A DNA stretch of 23,427 bases from CAYOID01 sp964573115 (GTDB lineage: Bacteria > Desulfobacterota > Desulfovibrionia > Desulfovibrionales > Desulfothermaceae), in contig CAZNIP010000047.1 of the NCBI GenBank assembly GCA_964573115.1, forward strand, positions 1 to 23,427, read 5' to 3'. Shown in pieces: positions 22,150-23,427 of this stretch; the stretch's first letter is position 1, and each line of letters opens with the position of its first letter. The notes under the pieces are model-generated. The model was given only the letters and a program-made list of their open reading frames with translations, did no database searches and was not told where the DNA came from. The translations under genes were made by a program, and so were the position numbers.

Positions 22150-23217
22150 ATGCCTGGATTGTACATCGGTTCCACCTCCGGTTTTGCCGGGAAGAACCTC
22201 GTGGCCATGGCCCTGGGTGTCATGCTCAAGGAGCAGGGCTACAAGGTCGGGTACATGAAGCCTGTGGGGACCCTGCCCAGCCAGCCCGAAAAAACCATGG
22301 GCGATGAAGACGCCTTTTTTGTCCAGGATGTCCTTGGCCTGACAGACGATCTGGAGCTGGTCACCCCGGTCCTGGTGACCCATGAGCTCAGAGTTCAGGC
22401 CTTTTCAGAAGGGTGCCCGGACTGGATGGGCAAGATCGTCCAGGCCTACGAAGCCTTGAGCAGGGACAAGGACATCGTCATCATGTGCGGGTCCGGGAGC
22501 TTCCTGCACGCTGGCAAATACTGCGATGTGGCCGGTCTGGACGTGGCTCAGGCCCTGGAGGCCAAAGTTGTGCTCATCGACAGGTTCTTCAAGGAGTTCT
22601 ATTACGACTACCTCATCAGCGCCAGGGAACTGCTCGGCGAGACCATGCTCGGGACGATCTTCAACGCTGTCCCGGACTCCAGGGTCAGTGAGGTCAAAAA
22701 CCATCTCGAGCCGCTGTTGAGGCGTCGGGGGATCAATCTCCTGGGAACGATCCCGGAGGACCACCTGCTCAATGCCATACGGGTCTATGATCTGGCGCAG
22801 CGCCTGGGCGGCAAAATCATTTCTGTGCCCACCAAACGCGATGTCATGGTTGAGAACTTTCTCATCGGGACCATGCAGGTGGAAAACTTCATGAACCACT
22901 TCAAGAAAAGAAAGAATTCAGCCGTCATCGTCGGTGGTGACAGGTCGGATCTTCAGCTCGTGGCGCTGGAAGGCAAATGCTCCTGTCTGATCCTGACCGG
23001 GAACCTCTACCCCAACGACATCATCCTCACCCGTTCAGAGGTCCTCGAAGTGCCGATCCTCGTCGTCCGGGACGACACCTACACCGTGGCCAAAAAAATG
23101 GAGAGCATCCTGGAAAGCAGCAAGCTCCGGGACCCGATCAAGGTCAAACACGGGGCTCAGCTGTTGAACTCGATCATCGATTTCTCAACCATCAAGAAGG
23201 GTCTGGGACTGGAATAA
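22150..23217 (+). CDS. P-loop/DRTGG-domain protein (phosphotransacetylase N-terminal-like)
   Basis: This 355-aa protein resembles the regulatory N-terminal part of long phosphotransacetylases. It has a dethiobiotin-synthetase-like P-loop domain at about 1-205 and a DRTGG domain at about 215-325 (VIVGGDRSDLQLVALEG, LILTGNLYPNDIIL, VPILVVRDDTYTVAKKM). The catalytic acetyltransferase domain is absent. The loop reads GSTSGFAGKN (7-16), with Asn16 where the Thr/Ser of Walker A is expected, although MKPVG (36-40) is kept. It may bind a nucleotide and sense energy state without hydrolysis. AGGAGG at 22139-22144 sets the start; the frame is open to 22123 without a better site. It lies after the oxidoreductase terminator, beside acetyl-CoA formation, so a role in controlling acetyl-CoA to acetate conversion is a reasonable guess. 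No exact function is known to me. Confidence 0.85.
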   Translation: MPGLYIGSTSGFAGKNLVAMALGVMLKEQGYKVGYMKPVGTLPSQPEKTMGDEDAFFVQDVLGLTDDLELVTPVLVTHELRVQAFSEGCPDWMGKIVQAYEALSRDKDIVIMCGSGSFLHAGKYCDVAGLDVAQALEAKVVLIDRFFKEFYYDYLISARELLGETMLGTIFNAVPDSRVSEVKNHLEPLLRRRGINLLGTIPEDHLLNAIRVYDLAQRLGGKIISVPTKRDVMVENFLIGTMQVENFMNHFKKRKNSAVIVGGDRSDLQLVALEGKCSCLILTGNLYPNDIILTRSEVLEVPILVVRDDTYTVAKKMESILESSKLRDPIKVKHGAQLLNSIIDFSTIKKGLGLE

Positions 23218-23352
23218 TTCATCGCCTTGAACGGACAGCTTCCTGCTCGTCACAACTTCATCACAGTTTTCGGGTCTCGGGTTTCTGGAAGAGAACGTTG
23301 ATGTGACCCGGCCCAGACAAAGCTGCATCACTGATCAAAGGAGACGAGTTGC

Positions 23353-23427
23353 GTGTCATCGCGCCATACATCGGAGGTCTTTGCTACCCTCGACCTGCCA
23401 GCCCGGCCAGAGGCCTGGTCTTTACCC
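23353..23427 (+). CDS. Possible start of a further gene, cut by the window end
   Basis: AAGGAG at 23338-23343 is followed at 9 bases by GTG 23353, and the frame stays open for 25 codons to the edge (MSSRHTSEVFATLDLPARPE...). TTG 23349 with 5-base spacing opens another frame equally. I do not recognise either product. An acetate-forming enzyme would fit the context, but nothing in these residues shows it. The 135 bases before it hold no clear promoter or terminator. Confidence 0.3.
   Translation, partial: MSSRHTSEVFATLDLPARPEAWSLP

Overview
The window looks like the chromosome of an anaerobic sulfate-reducing bacterium of the Desulfovibrionales type. That placement is an inference from gene content. 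The window carries a single-chain pyruvate:ferredoxin oxidoreductase with the C-terminal cysteine-pair tail known from Desulfovibrio africanus, next to a lactate permease, a GlcD/GlcF-type lactate dehydrogenase and LutC/LutB-type lactate oxidation proteins. This matches the 'organic acid oxidation region' described in Desulfovibrio. The first 80 bases are the 3' end of ftsY, so the locus is chromosomal. I see no rRNA, tRNA, CRISPR array, insertion sequence or phage gene.

Layout. (1) 1-5014, CoA-transferase block: the ftsY end (+), then a PAS/AAA+/Fis sigma54 activator (-). Divergent from the activator are a 671-aa acyl-CoA:acetate/3-ketoacid CoA transferase (+) and an NAD-type short-chain dehydrogenase (+). 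The region between activator and transferase holds two 18-bp palindromes built on TGTATC-N6-GATACA and a GG-N10-GC sigma54-type promoter, which together look like an activator circuit. (2) 5176-5275 is a run of 100 N, a scaffold gap, so the link between the left and right parts is inferred by the assembly. (3) 5366-9893: a FadR/LldR-type GntR regulator (-), divergent from a TRAP transporter operon dctP-dctQ-dctM (+). Their shared 579-bp intergenic region has three GGTnnnACC-like GntR operators. One lies just after a sigma70-like promoter facing the TRAP genes. (4) 10038-18060: a UspA-type protein, lactate permease, FAD subunit and Fe-S subunit of a lactate/glycolate dehydrogenase, LutC, and a fused LutB-LutA protein, all (+). 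(5) 18301-23217: pyruvate:ferredoxin oxidoreductase with its own promoter and a canonical terminator, then a P-loop/DRTGG protein related to the N-terminal part of long phosphotransacetylases. A possible further gene starts at the right edge.

How they may work together. Lactate, or other small hydroxy/oxo acids, enter by the permease and perhaps by TRAP. They are oxidised to pyruvate by GlcD/GlcF and/or LutC/LutBA, and pyruvate is cleaved to acetyl-CoA, CO2 and reduced ferredoxin by the oxidoreductase. The CoA transferase plus dehydrogenase could handle acetoacetate/3-hydroxybutyrate or another short acid, drawing on acetyl-CoA as CoA donor. Two regulators of different classes sit beside two different catabolic blocks. 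The most unusual material is in the control regions: enhancer-like palindromes, GntR operators, a third TGTATC-based palindrome upstream of TRAP, and a small family of TCAG...CTGA hairpins. No wholly new enzyme system is evident.
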